Origin: Phycisphaeraceae bacterium
Lineage (GTDB): Bacteria; Planctomycetota; Phycisphaerae; Phycisphaerales; UBA1924
DNA: 64,000 nucleotides
Reading direction: 5' to 3'
NCBI GenBank assembly: GCA_019636795.1
Contig: JAHBWW010000001.1
Span: forward strand, 682,001-746,000
This document shows, in pieces, positions 7,038 to 15,306 of the stretch (positions are counted from its first letter, which is position 1; the number at the start of each line of letters is the position of its first letter). The translations under genes and the position numbers were made by a program. The notes beneath the pieces were generated by a model. That model searched no databases. It had not been told where the DNA came from and worked only from the letters and a program-made list of their open reading frames with translations.

Positions 7038-9728
7038 TTAGCCGGTTGATTGCATGGCGGCGGCGATGGCGTTGATGCTGGCCTGGATGACGGGGCGGAG
7101 GGCGGTGCGCTGTTGGTCATCGGCGCTGGCGGCGCGGGTGAGCAGTTCGATCTGGGCGAGGTTGAGCACGTCCGTCCATGGGTTGCGGTCGGCGATGGAG
7201 CGGCCGATGACGGGGCTGTGGGCCATGAGGTCGGTGTTGCCGGTGAGGTCGAGGATTGCGTCGCGGGCGAGGGTGTGTTCGCGTTCGATGCGCTGGAACA
7301 TTGCGGCTCCGGCGGGGCCGGCGGTTGAGGCGGCAGCGTAGCGGGCGAAGATTGGCATGCGGGCGCGTGCGAGTTCCTGTGCGGCGTTTTCGAGGACGGT
7401 GGAGAGGAATGGGTGTGATGCGGCGGCGCTGCGGAGGGCGGCGCGTTGTTCGTTGGTTGCGTTGGAGAGGGCGGTGCCGAGGCCGAAGAAGCCGGGGACG
7501 AGGGCGCGCATCTGGACCCATGCAAAGACCCATGGGATTGCGCGGAGGCTCTGGAAGGTGAGGGCCGAGCCGGTGGCGCGGCTGACGGGGCGGGAGGCGA
7601 TGGGGAGTGCGCCGATGTGTTCGACGGGGCTGACGGCGACGAACCATGGCCAGAAGTCGCTTTGGTCGATGAGGTCGCGGTAGGTCTGTCGGGCGGAGTT
7701 GGCCAGGCCTGCGAGCAGGGCGATGAGTTCGCGGTCGTCGGTGGCTGCGGGGGGTGAGGCTTCGGCGCCGATTGCGGCGTGGACGATCTGTTCGAGGTGT
7801 CGTCGGGCCATATCGGGCAGGGCGTAGCGGAAGGTGATGACTTCGCCCTGTTCGGTGAAGCGGAGGCGGCCGGAGCGGGCGGCGGGCGGTGCGGCGAGGA
7901 TGGCGCGTCCTGCGCGTCCGCCACCGCGACCGATGGTGCCGCCGCGGCCGTGGAAGTAGCGGAGGGCGACGTTGTGGGTTTTGAAGACCTGTGCGATGTC
8001 GCGCTGTGCGATGTGGAGGGCGACGTTGGCCATGAGAAAGCCGCCGTCTTTGTTGGAGTCGGAGTAGCCGAGCATGATTTCCTGCTCGGGCTGGGGGGCG
8101 ATGGCGGCCAGGTGAGCGCGGTAGGCGGGGTCGTTGAAGATTTCGTGCATGAGGGCGGGGGCGCGCTCGAGGTCGTCGATGGTCTCGAAGAGGGGCACGA
8201 GGTGGAGGCGGCTGACGACGCTGCTGGCCCCCGAGGCCGGGCGATAGAGGCCGACTTCCTTGAACAGGAGCAGCAGGGCGAGCATGTCGCTGACGGTGCT
8301 GGTCATGCTGATGACGTAGGAGCGGATGGCAGCGGGTTCGCGGGCGATGGCAGCGGCGACGACGCGGAGGGTTGCGAGAGTCTCGGCGGTCTGGGCTTCG
8401 AGCGGGGCGTCGGCAGGGCAAAGCGGGCGGGGGCTGGCCAGTTCGCGGCGGAGCAGGGCGCAGCGTGCGGGTTCGTCGAGGGTGGCGTATTCGGTGGTGA
8501 GGCCGGCCAGGGCGAGCAGGTTGCTGACGGCGCGGGTGTGGACGGCGGCGTGCTGGCGGATGTCGATGGTGGCGAGGCAGAGGCCAAAGACGCGGGCACG
8601 GACGATGGCGTCGGAGAGGACGCCTTCTTCGGCGATGTCGGTCAAGCCGGCGCAGTGCAGGGCGCGGCGGAGGAGGAGGAGGTCATCGAGCAGGTTGGCC
8701 GAGGTGTAGGCGTGGTCGCGTGCGAGGCGCCGGCGCATCTGGGCGAGGCGGACGCGGATGGGCTCGTGCTTGCGTTGCTCGAGGTTGGTGTCGTCGTCGT
8801 TCCATGCGGCGTTTGCGTCGATGGCGTCGTGGATCTCGGTGCCGAGATCGACGCGGCGGGTGGAGACGGACAGGACGTGGCGCAGGCGCGAGAGTTCATC
8901 ATCCCAGAGTTCGGTGGCGGCCTGGTGCATCATGGCGATGGTGCTGGCGGTGACGTCGGCGGTGACGTTGGGGTTGCCGTCGCGGTCGCCACCGATCCAT
9001 GTGCGGTAGGTGAGGAGGGGCGGGAGGTCGGCGGCGACGATGGCAGCTGCGTCGGGGCCGAAGCGCTGTCGCGCGGCCCAGACGACATCGCGCATGAGAC
9101 GTGGGACGGTCTGCCAGATGGTGGTCGAGAGGAAGTGGATGCCGCTGCGGACTTCGTCGGGGACGTTGAGGCGTTTGACGCGGACATCGTCGGTGACGAG
9201 GAGCATGGAGATGATGCGGCTGAGTTTGGCCTCGGTGTCGGCGCGTTCGCGGGCGGTGAGGTCGGGTTCGCGGAGGCGCAGGAGGCAGTGGGCGACATCG
9301 GTTTGTTTTTCGAGCACGGTGCGTCGGCGGGCTTCGGTGGGGTGAGCGGTGAGGGTGGGGCCGATGTCCAGGCGGCTCAGGACGCTCTTGGCGTGGTCGA
9401 TGCTGTTGAGGTGTGCGAAGGCGGCGTCGATGGATTCGGGGCGTGGGCCTGCGGCGTCGCGCTGGCGCTGACGGTTGACGCGGATGATGGCGAGTTGTTC
9501 GGCCTTGTTGAGCAGGTGGAAGCGGGCGGCGCCGACGCGGACGAGGTTTTCGATCTCTGCGAGGCTCATGGCGCTGATGAGGGCGGCGGCCTGGTCGAAG
9601 TGGGCGTCGCGGCAGGTTTGGGCGATCGAGGCGGAGCGCTCGAGGGCGGGAGAGAGGCGGACGGCGGCGCAGGCGGCGGTCAGGGCAGCGTCGATGTGGT
9701 TGCGGTCGGTGGGGATGGAGTCAGGCAT
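7038..9728 (-). CDS. ppc: Phosphoenolpyruvate carboxylase
   Basis: Encodes 896 residues, the normal size for bacterial PEP carboxylase, which adds bicarbonate to PEP to make oxaloacetate and refill the TCA cycle in the cytoplasm. The diagnostic segments are all present: LTAHPTEARRRTVL with the catalytic His, FHGRGGTIGRGGG, and GYSDSNKDGGF. The start is uncertain: the ATG used lies at the natural family N-terminus, while an ATG at 9773 and a TTG at 9803 are in frame, and none has a clear ribosome site. It stands alone, followed after 90 bp by an unrelated lipoprotein gene. Confidence 0.95.
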   Translation of the reverse strand: MPDSIPTDRNHIDAALTAACAAVRLSPALERSASIAQTCRDAHFDQAAALISAMSLAEIENLVRVGAARFHLLNKAEQLAIIRVNRQRQRDAAGPRPESIDAAFAHLNSIDHAKSVLSRLDIGPTLTAHPTEARRRTVLEKQTDVAHCLLRLREPDLTARERADTEAKLSRIISMLLVTDDVRVKRLNVPDEVRSGIHFLSTTIWQTVPRLMRDVVWAARQRFGPDAAAIVAADLPPLLTYRTWIGGDRDGNPNVTADVTASTIAMMHQAATELWDDELSRLRHVLSVSTRRVDLGTEIHDAIDANAAWNDDDTNLEQRKHEPIRVRLAQMRRRLARDHAYTSANLLDDLLLLRRALHCAGLTDIAEEGVLSDAIVRARVFGLCLATIDIRQHAAVHTRAVSNLLALAGLTTEYATLDEPARCALLRRELASPRPLCPADAPLEAQTAETLATLRVVAAAIAREPAAIRSYVISMTSTVSDMLALLLLFKEVGLYRPASGASSVVSRLHLVPLFETIDDLERAPALMHEIFNDPAYRAHLAAIAPQPEQEIMLGYSDSNKDGGFLMANVALHIAQRDIAQVFKTHNVALRYFHGRGGTIGRGGGRAGRAILAAPPAARSGRLRFTEQGEVITFRYALPDMARRHLEQIVHAAIGAEASPPAATDDRELIALLAGLANSARQTYRDLIDQSDFWPWFVAVSPVEHIGALPIASRPVSRATGSALTFQSLRAIPWVFAWVQMRALVPGFFGLGTALSNATNEQRAALRSAAASHPFLSTVLENAAQELARARMPIFARYAAASTAGPAGAAMFQRIEREHTLARDAILDLTGNTDLMAHSPVIGRSIADRNPWTDVLNLAQIELLTRAASADDQQRTALRPVIQASINAIAAAMQSTG

Positions 9729-9820
9729 TGGGGGATTGTTGGAGGGCAGAATGTGTCGCACAGCGAATTGCATGACGTGCTGAGCCAGAGACAGCGGACT
9801 CAATGCATTCGGATTCGAGA

Positions 9821-10555
9821 TCAGCGCTCAGGAATGTAGCGAATGGCTGCTGTGCTCCAGGCACCGGAATCACCTTTTTGAATCTTCAAGTTCCCCCAAT
9901 GTGTGGGGATGAGAGCGACGCCTTGATCGTCGAAGAGCAGGGGCTGTGGGGGGATATTCAAGTCTGGCGAGTACCATGTGAGTCCATCTGAGCAAGAGCC
10001 GACCGATCCTCGGTGGTAGCCATAACGCAGCTGCTTTTCGAGTTTCTTAGGTCGCGGGCCGCCGGAGTGATCAAGAATTGACGGAGTGGGGAACTGCGAA
10101 AATGTCTGCGGCTGCGGGCACACAAGGACGATGAGAGGACGAACGCAGACAATGGTGGGTGTGTCGGGGTATACCGTGAGGTTGTAGCGTTGCGTCTCTC
10201 CGGGCGGGTGCGGCGGGTTGAGCAGAATTCGTGAGCCATCTTCGGCTTCGAGATACACAATGCGAGGCATGCCGCCCAACGTGAGAAATTCCTCGCACTT
10301 GAGCACGGTGGACCAGGCATCGACGGGCGCCCCGCCGGGTCCGCGCCACTCGATGGACTCGGTAATTCTTGTGAAATCGGCACGTACTTTTATGGTGGCG
10401 GTTGCGCGCCGGTCGGGCCCGATCCACGGTTGATCCTCTTGCGCGTCTCGAAAAGACGAGCGATATGGGATCAACGGCCATCCAATAGCGCAGCCTTGTA
10501 ACCCGACGAGTGTAAGGAGCAATGCAGCACGTGCGAGAATCAGGATGTGTCGCAT
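9821..10555 (-). CDS. Predicted lipoprotein of unknown function
   Basis: Encodes 244 residues. The signal peptide has the lipobox LQGC, with the lipidated Cys at about residue 22, so the protein should be membrane-anchored outside the cytoplasm. The remainder has no family I recognise; a stretch rich in Pro, Val and Cys (VCVRPLIVLVCPQPQ) lies mid-protein. The start was chosen at the signal peptide: TAGACT ends seven bases before the ATG and no Shine-Dalgarno sequence is present, which suggests leaderless translation. Codon usage is less GC-biased than in the flanking metabolic genes, as with other accessory secreted proteins in this window. Confidence 0.65.
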   Translation of the reverse strand: MRHILILARAALLLTLVGLQGCAIGWPLIPYRSSFRDAQEDQPWIGPDRRATATIKVRADFTRITESIEWRGPGGAPVDAWSTVLKCEEFLTLGGMPRIVYLEAEDGSRILLNPPHPPGETQRYNLTVYPDTPTIVCVRPLIVLVCPQPQTFSQFPTPSILDHSGGPRPKKLEKQLRYGYHRGSVGSCSDGLTWYSPDLNIPPQPLLFDDQGVALIPTHWGNLKIQKGDSGAWSTAAIRYIPER

Positions 10556-10629
10556 GATGTAGAGTCTACCTGAATTGTCTCGGCGGGCTAGCCGATCACA
10601 GAAATGCGATACTGCTGTGGCGGCCATGA

Positions 10630-11571
10630 CTAGTCAGAGTGCTTGTTTTGATTGGCCTGGAGGCACTCCCAGACTTGCCTTACCACCATGCTCATGCGGC
10701 GTCGGGCGGCGGCGGTGCAGGAGGCTTCGTGGGCGGTGAGGATTGCGCGGGGATGGTGCAGCAGCGGGCTGGCGGCGGGGATGGGTTCCTGGGCGTGTAC
10801 GTCGAGGATGGCCAGCGCGGCGGGGTTGGTGCTGAGGTGAGTGGCGAGTGCGGGTTCGTCGATGACTGATCCGCGGCTGGTGTTGATGAGGATGGCGTCC
10901 GGCTTGAGGAGTGCGAGTGCTGCGGCGTCGATGAGGTTGTGGTTGGTTGCGCGGCCGTCGATGTGGAGCGAGAGGATGTCGGCGCGGGTGAGGAGTTCAT
11001 CGAAGGACACGCGGGTGCAGCCTTGGGGGGCTGGGACCGGTGCGATGTCGTTGTAGAGGACGCTCATGTCGAAGGCGCGGGCGATGTTGGCGACGCGGGT
11101 GCCGATGCGCCCGAGGCCGAGGATGGAAAGGGTGAGACCGGATAGTTCGAGCGGGCTGGTGAACGCGCGGCGGCGGGCCTCCCATGCGTTGAGATCGAGC
11201 GCGGTGGTGAGGGGCTCGATGGGGCGCAGCGCGCGCAGGAGCGAGGCGAAGACGAACTCGGCGACGGCGGCGCTGTTGGCCTGGGGGGTGTTGAGGACGG
11301 CGATGGAGCGGGCGGCGGCGGCGGCGGCGTCGATGGTGTCGAGGCCGACACCGGCGCGGCCGATGACGGCCAGTGCGGGCAGGCGAGCCAGTAGTGCGGC
11401 ATCGACACGGGTGTGCGTGCGGACGATGAGGGCACGCGCGACGGGCGCGGCGGCGGCGAAGGCCGGATCGGTGGGCGGCGCGATGATGACGCTGGCGCGC
11501 TGAGTGAGCCACGCGGTGGGTTCGGCGTCGAGGGGCTCGGTGATGATGATGACGGGCGCGGGGGCAGTCAT
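10630..11571 (-). CDS. D-isomer 2-hydroxyacid dehydrogenase (phosphoglycerate dehydrogenase-like)
   Basis: Encodes 313 residues, the catalytic plus NAD-binding domains of the SerA/GyaR superfamily without a regulatory ACT domain. Seen are VIGRAGVGLDTID, the dinucleotide fold GLGRIG, the catalytic Arg in LINTSRGSVID, and the His region LTAHEAS in place of the usual PH-GG, with Glu at DVHAQEP. Substrate could be 3-phosphoglycerate, glyoxylate or hydroxypyruvate; the sequence does not decide. The gene starts nine bases after the stop of the Fur-like regulator, with GAAGG as ribosome site, so the two form an operon and the regulator may act on this pathway. Confidence 0.85.
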   Translation of the reverse strand: MTAPAPVIIITEPLDAEPTAWLTQRASVIIAPPTDPAFAAAAPVARALIVRTHTRVDAALLARLPALAVIGRAGVGLDTIDAAAAAARSIAVLNTPQANSAAVAEFVFASLLRALRPIEPLTTALDLNAWEARRRAFTSPLELSGLTLSILGLGRIGTRVANIARAFDMSVLYNDIAPVPAPQGCTRVSFDELLTRADILSLHIDGRATNHNLIDAAALALLKPDAILINTSRGSVIDEPALATHLSTNPAALAILDVHAQEPIPAASPLLHHPRAILTAHEASCTAAARRRMSMVVRQVWECLQANQNKHSD

Positions 11572-11580
11572 GGCGAGCCT

Positions 11581-12042
11581 TCAGCCTGAGCGCGGCTGGG
11601 CGCGCGCGAAGATCTGGAGGCGGTGGCCTTCGGGCACGAGCCCGCGCTCGCGGCAGAGTCGGTCGCGCAGCGCGATGACCTCGGGGGTGTCGATGGCTTC
11701 GATCTGGCCGGTGTCGACGCGGATGAGGATGGTGCGCGGGGTGCGGCCGTAGATGAGTTGGAAGTGCGACTGATCGCGGTCGAAGAGGACGGCCTGGATG
11801 ATGCCGGCGTCTTCGAGGAGGCGCAGGGTGCGGTAGACGGTGGCCTTGCTGGCGCGGTGGCCGCTGGCGACGAGGTGTGCCAGGAGGGTTTCGGCTTCGA
11901 AGATGCCGTCGTATTCGATGATGGCGTTGAGGATTGCGGCGCGTTCGGGGGTGTACTTGAGACCTTCGGCCTTGAGTGTGCGGCGAAAGACGGCGCAGAG
12001 GGGCTCGATGATTTCGATGTGGTCAAGTTCGGGCGGGGGCAT
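11581..12042 (-). CDS. Fur-family regulator with degenerate metal sites
   Basis: Encodes 153 residues. The winged-helix half is typical of Fur/PerR/Zur (LKYTPERAAILNAI, then SKATVYRTLRLLEDAGII). The dimerisation half has lost most metal ligands: the HHHDHL-like stretch is replaced by SHFQLIYGRTPRT, both CxxC pairs are absent, and the His of the DNA-proximal site is replaced by Phe in DGIFEAET. A Glu (QIEAID) and a His (EGHRLQIF) remain. Regulation by iron, zinc or peroxide in the classical way is therefore unlikely. It leads an operon with the 2-hydroxyacid dehydrogenase. TACGAT ends six bases before the ATG and no ribosome site is seen. Confidence 0.85.
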   Translation of the reverse strand: MPPPELDHIEIIEPLCAVFRRTLKAEGLKYTPERAAILNAIIEYDGIFEAETLLAHLVASGHRASKATVYRTLRLLEDAGIIQAVLFDRDQSHFQLIYGRTPRTILIRVDTGQIEAIDTPEVIALRDRLCRERGLVPEGHRLQIFARAQPRSG

Positions 12043-12094
12043 GATGGGATCGTAGGGGTGGCTGTGAGCGGTGGGGGCCGTACACTGCCGGGTC

Positions 12095-14242
12095 ATGAGA
12101 CGCGTGGCATTGAGCACCCGAGGCAGGCCGATGTCGCCGGCGCTGCGTCGCGCGCTGGCGGCGGTGGTCGCGGGGCTGATGTGCCTGATCGGGCTGGTGA
12201 GCGTGGGCGATGCGGACGGCACGGCGATCGAGCGCGTGGGATGGGTGGTGATGGCGGCGGTGCTTGGGGGCGTTCCGGCGGGGCTGTACATCGCGGGGGG
12301 AATGGGGTACGGATTGCTGATCGGGCGCGCGATCGGAAAGCGGCTCGAAGCGCGGCGCGAGATCGAAGCGGCGGCGGGCCTCGCGCTGCTGCTGAGCGTG
12401 ACGCATGCGCTGGGCGTGCTTGGACTGTTGAATCGGAGCACGGCGTCGGTCACGGTGGGGTTGGGCGTTGCGGTGCTGGTGGTGGACATTGTGCGGCGGG
12501 TGCGCGGTGGGGCGGCTGGGGCTGCGGGCGCGGGCGGCTCGCTGGTGTGGCTGGCGGCGCTGCCTGCGGGTGTGGTGCTTGCCATCGCGTCGTCGAGCGC
12601 GCCGGGCTGGCTTTGGGGGTCGGAGTTCGGGGGTTTTGATGCGCTGAGTTATCACCTGACGCTGCCGGGCGAGTGGATCGCGGCGGGGCGGGTGTGGCCG
12701 ATGGAGCACAACGTGTATTCGTTCCTGCCGGGCTTTGTGGAGGCGGGGTTCATGCATGTGGCGCTGCTGAGCGGGGCTGGCGGGGCGCACGCGATGATCG
12801 ATGGCGAGGGCTGGCGATTGCTTGGGGCGCAGTGGCTGCACGCGGGGCTTGCGGTGGTGGCGGCGTGGGTTGTTGCGGGCGTTGCGCGCGGTGTGGCGCG
12901 CGAGTGCGGGGCGGACGCGCGTGCGGCGGGGCTTGCGGCGGCGGTGGCGGGCGGATTGACGCTGGCGCTGCCGTGGGTGGTGGTGGTGGGGAGTCTGGCG
13001 TACAACGAGATGGCGATGGTGCTCTTCGGGGCTGGTGCGATGCTCGCGGCGTGTGAGCGCGGGGCAGCGGCGGGCGTGCGCGGAATGCTGGTCGGCGTGC
13101 TGGTCGGAGGAGCGTGCTGCGCCAAGCCGACGGCGCTCTTTATGATCGGGCCTGCGGCGGGCGTGATGATGCTGGCGGCGGCTCCGAAGCGGGAGTGGAT
13201 GGTGCTGGTGTCGGGGGGGGCGATCGCGGGAGCGGCGATGCTGATGCCGTGGCTGGTGCGCAACGCGCTGGCGTGCGGGAATCCGGTGTTTCCGGCATTG
13301 AGCGGCGTGTTTGGCAGCGGGCACTGGACGGCGGAACAGGTGTCGCGGTTTGCGGCGGCGCATCAGTTTGAGGGGTCGATGATGGAGCGCGTGCGTGTGG
13401 CGCTGTGGAGCGACCCGAATGGTGCGGCGGGCGCGGGGGGCGTGATGCGGTGGCGAGGATTGACCAATCCGCAATGGGGGTTGCTGTTTCCGCTGGCGGC
13501 AGCGGCTGGCGCGGCGATTGCGGTGCGGCGTGCGGCGATCGGGAAGGCGGGGCGCGTGATCGCGGGGGCGCTGGGAGCGGGGCTGGTGGTGCAGGTGATG
13601 GCGTGGATGATGCTGACGCATGTGCAGGCGCGGTTCCTGATGCCGACGATCGTGACGGCGGTGCCGCTGATCGCGGTGGCGGTTGCGTTGCAGCGTCGTG
13701 CGGCGGGGGTTGCGGCGGGGGCGGTGATCGTGCTGGGGCACGCGGTTGCGACGGTTGCGGTGTTTGGCGGCGAGCGTGGTGGGGCACCTGGGGCGCTGCT
13801 GGTGGGTGGAGTGGGGGTGTTCATCGGTGAGCCGTATGAACCGATGCTGCACGATGAGATGCCGATCGCGTCGACGAACCGGGCAGTGAAGATGGCACGC
13901 GAGCGCGGCGAGGCGGCGGGGGTGCTGCTGGTGGGGGGTTCGACGCCGTTGTATTTCAAGGCAGAGGTGACGTGGGCGACGACGTGGGATGAGTCGTTGC
14001 TGGCGCGGTTGATGCGTGAACATGAGCGAGCGGGCGAGGGCGCGGGTCGCGCGGTAGCGGCGGGGCTGCGCGAGCGTGGGATCGGGTTCGTGCTGGTCGA
14101 TGCGGGGGAGTTGGTGAGGCTGGAACGGTCGGGGTGGCTTGATGAGGCGCTTGGGCTGGAGCGGGTGATGGCGCAGCTCGAGGCGGAGTGCGAGATGGTG
14201 GCGTCGTGGCCGGGGCAGGCGCTGTTTCGAGTGCGGGAGTAG
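12095..14242 (+). CDS. Polytopic membrane protein, ArnT/PMT-like glycosyltransferase candidate
   Basis: Encodes 715 residues with about a dozen hydrophobic segments. The first large loop holds GFDALSYHLTLPGEW, the Asp-containing loop seen in GT83/PMT-like (GT-C) transferases that use polyprenyl-phosphate sugars at the outer face of the membrane. The soluble C-terminal domain (from about residue 580) is periplasmic or cytoplasmic and unrecognised. The next gene is a flippase-like membrane protein starting three bases after the stop, so a joint role in lipid or glycan export is plausible. TACACT ends eight bases before the ATG, suggesting a leaderless message. A run of eight G at 13213-13220 lies in frame. 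Confidence 0.7.
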   Translation: MRRVALSTRGRPMSPALRRALAAVVAGLMCLIGLVSVGDADGTAIERVGWVVMAAVLGGVPAGLYIAGGMGYGLLIGRAIGKRLEARREIEAAAGLALLLSVTHALGVLGLLNRSTASVTVGLGVAVLVVDIVRRVRGGAAGAAGAGGSLVWLAALPAGVVLAIASSSAPGWLWGSEFGGFDALSYHLTLPGEWIAAGRVWPMEHNVYSFLPGFVEAGFMHVALLSGAGGAHAMIDGEGWRLLGAQWLHAGLAVVAAWVVAGVARGVARECGADARAAGLAAAVAGGLTLALPWVVVVGSLAYNEMAMVLFGAGAMLAACERGAAAGVRGMLVGVLVGGACCAKPTALFMIGPAAGVMMLAAAPKREWMVLVSGGAIAGAAMLMPWLVRNALACGNPVFPALSGVFGSGHWTAEQVSRFAAAHQFEGSMMERVRVALWSDPNGAAGAGGVMRWRGLTNPQWGLLFPLAAAAGAAIAVRRAAIGKAGRVIAGALGAGLVVQVMAWMMLTHVQARFLMPTIVTAVPLIAVAVALQRRAAGVAAGAVIVLGHAVATVAVFGGERGGAPGALLVGGVGVFIGEPYEPMLHDEMPIASTNRAVKMARERGEAAGVLLVGGSTPLYFKAEVTWATTWDESLLARLMREHERAGEGAGRAVAAGLRERGIGFVLVDAGELVRLERSGWLDEALGLERVMAQLEAECEMVASWPGQALFRVRE

Positions 14243-14245
14243 AGC

Positions 14246-15253
14246 ATGAGGGGCGAGCGGAGCAGGTGGCGCATCGCGGTGCAGGTGGTCGGCTTTCTGA
14301 TCGGGCTGGGGTTGCTCGGGTGGTGTGTGCGTGTTGCGTTGAGCGAGGCCAATCGCGAGCAGTTGGGCAAGTTGATCGATGCGGACTGGGGGCTGGTGGT
14401 GGCGCTGGCGGCGTGTTCGGCGGGGACGCTGATGCTCAATGGGCTGGTGTTTCTGGCGGCGTTGTGGCCGGTGAAGAGGCTTGCGGTGCTGGATGTGCTG
14501 GCGGTTAATTCGGTGGCGACGGTTTTGTCGTATGCGCCGTTCAAACTGGCGTTGGCGTTTCGGGTGGTGTATCACGTGAAGCGCGATCGTGTGCCGCTGC
14601 TGACGGTGATCGGGTGGTTCGGGGCGGTTGCGGTTTTGGCGGCGGTTGCGGTGGGGCCTGCGTTCGGGGCGAGCCTGGTGCTGCCGGGGGGGAGCGGGTT
14701 GTGGTGGGCCGGGTGGCTGGGGGGCGCGGCGGCGGCGACGGCGGTGATGGTGGGGCTGGCGCGTGTGTTTGGCGGCGAGCGCGGGTGGGCGCGGTTGCTT
14801 GCGTTTGTGCGGGCGGTTGGGTTTGGGTGGTTGCTGCGGTGGCTGGGGGGCGAGGCGGGGCGGAAGGTGCATGCGGGGGTCGATATGCTGGCGCACGGGC
14901 GGGCGTCGGCTGCGGGCGCGGTGCTGCGCGTGGGCGACATCATGGTGCAGGCGGTGCGGATGGGCGTTGCGGCGCGGATCCTGGGGATTGAGCTGGACTG
15001 GGGCGACGCGATGGTGCTGGCGAGCGTGTACTTCGCGATCGGGATGATCAGTCCGTTCGGGATGCTGGGGACGCGCGAGGCGGGGGCTGCGGGGGTGGCG
15101 ACGCTGGCGGGCTTGAGCGGGGCGAGCGGTGTGGAGGCGGTGGTGACGATCAGCCTGCTGGTGACGGCGTCGGAAGCGGTCGTGAATCTGGCGGGCGGGG
15201 CGCTTGGGGCGGCGTGGCTTCGGGTGGATCGGTGGGTGAGGGGGGGTCGGTGA
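14246..15253 (+). CDS. Lysylphosphatidylglycerol synthase TM-region-like (UPF0104) membrane protein
   Basis: Encodes 335 residues with about eight membrane segments. The family hallmark near the C-terminus is present (MISPFGMLGTREAGAAG). Members include the flippase half of MprF and stand-alone proteins next to glycosyltransferases; they are thought to move lipids or lipid-linked intermediates across the inner membrane. The soluble aminoacyl-transferase domain of MprF is missing, so this is the stand-alone form. GGGAG overlaps the end of the preceding gene, and the three-base gap indicates translational coupling with the ArnT-like protein. Confidence 0.82.
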   Translation: MRGERSRWRIAVQVVGFLIGLGLLGWCVRVALSEANREQLGKLIDADWGLVVALAACSAGTLMLNGLVFLAALWPVKRLAVLDVLAVNSVATVLSYAPFKLALAFRVVYHVKRDRVPLLTVIGWFGAVAVLAAVAVGPAFGASLVLPGGSGLWWAGWLGGAAAATAVMVGLARVFGGERGWARLLAFVRAVGFGWLLRWLGGEAGRKVHAGVDMLAHGRASAAGAVLRVGDIMVQAVRMGVAARILGIELDWGDAMVLASVYFAIGMISPFGMLGTREAGAAGVATLAGLSGASGVEAVVTISLLVTASEAVVNLAGGALGAAWLRVDRWVRGGR

Positions 15254-15306
15254 ATGATGTTGTGTCTTGCGGGTGCGGGTCGTGAGGGCTGGTGCGCGGG
15301 TTGAAT

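Noticed and set aside
13213-13220. Third phase-variation tract (G8) in the ArnT-like gene
   Set aside because: The gene is in frame through the tract, and eight G are not far beyond what a GC-rich sequence yields. It is only noted in the gene entry.
12023-14896. Very long open frame antisense to the membrane protein genes
   Set aside because: It is rich in Arg, Pro, His and Gln without any domain, as is typical for the shadow frame of GC-rich genes. The sense strand encodes recognisable membrane proteins. The same applies opposite nadE and hppA.
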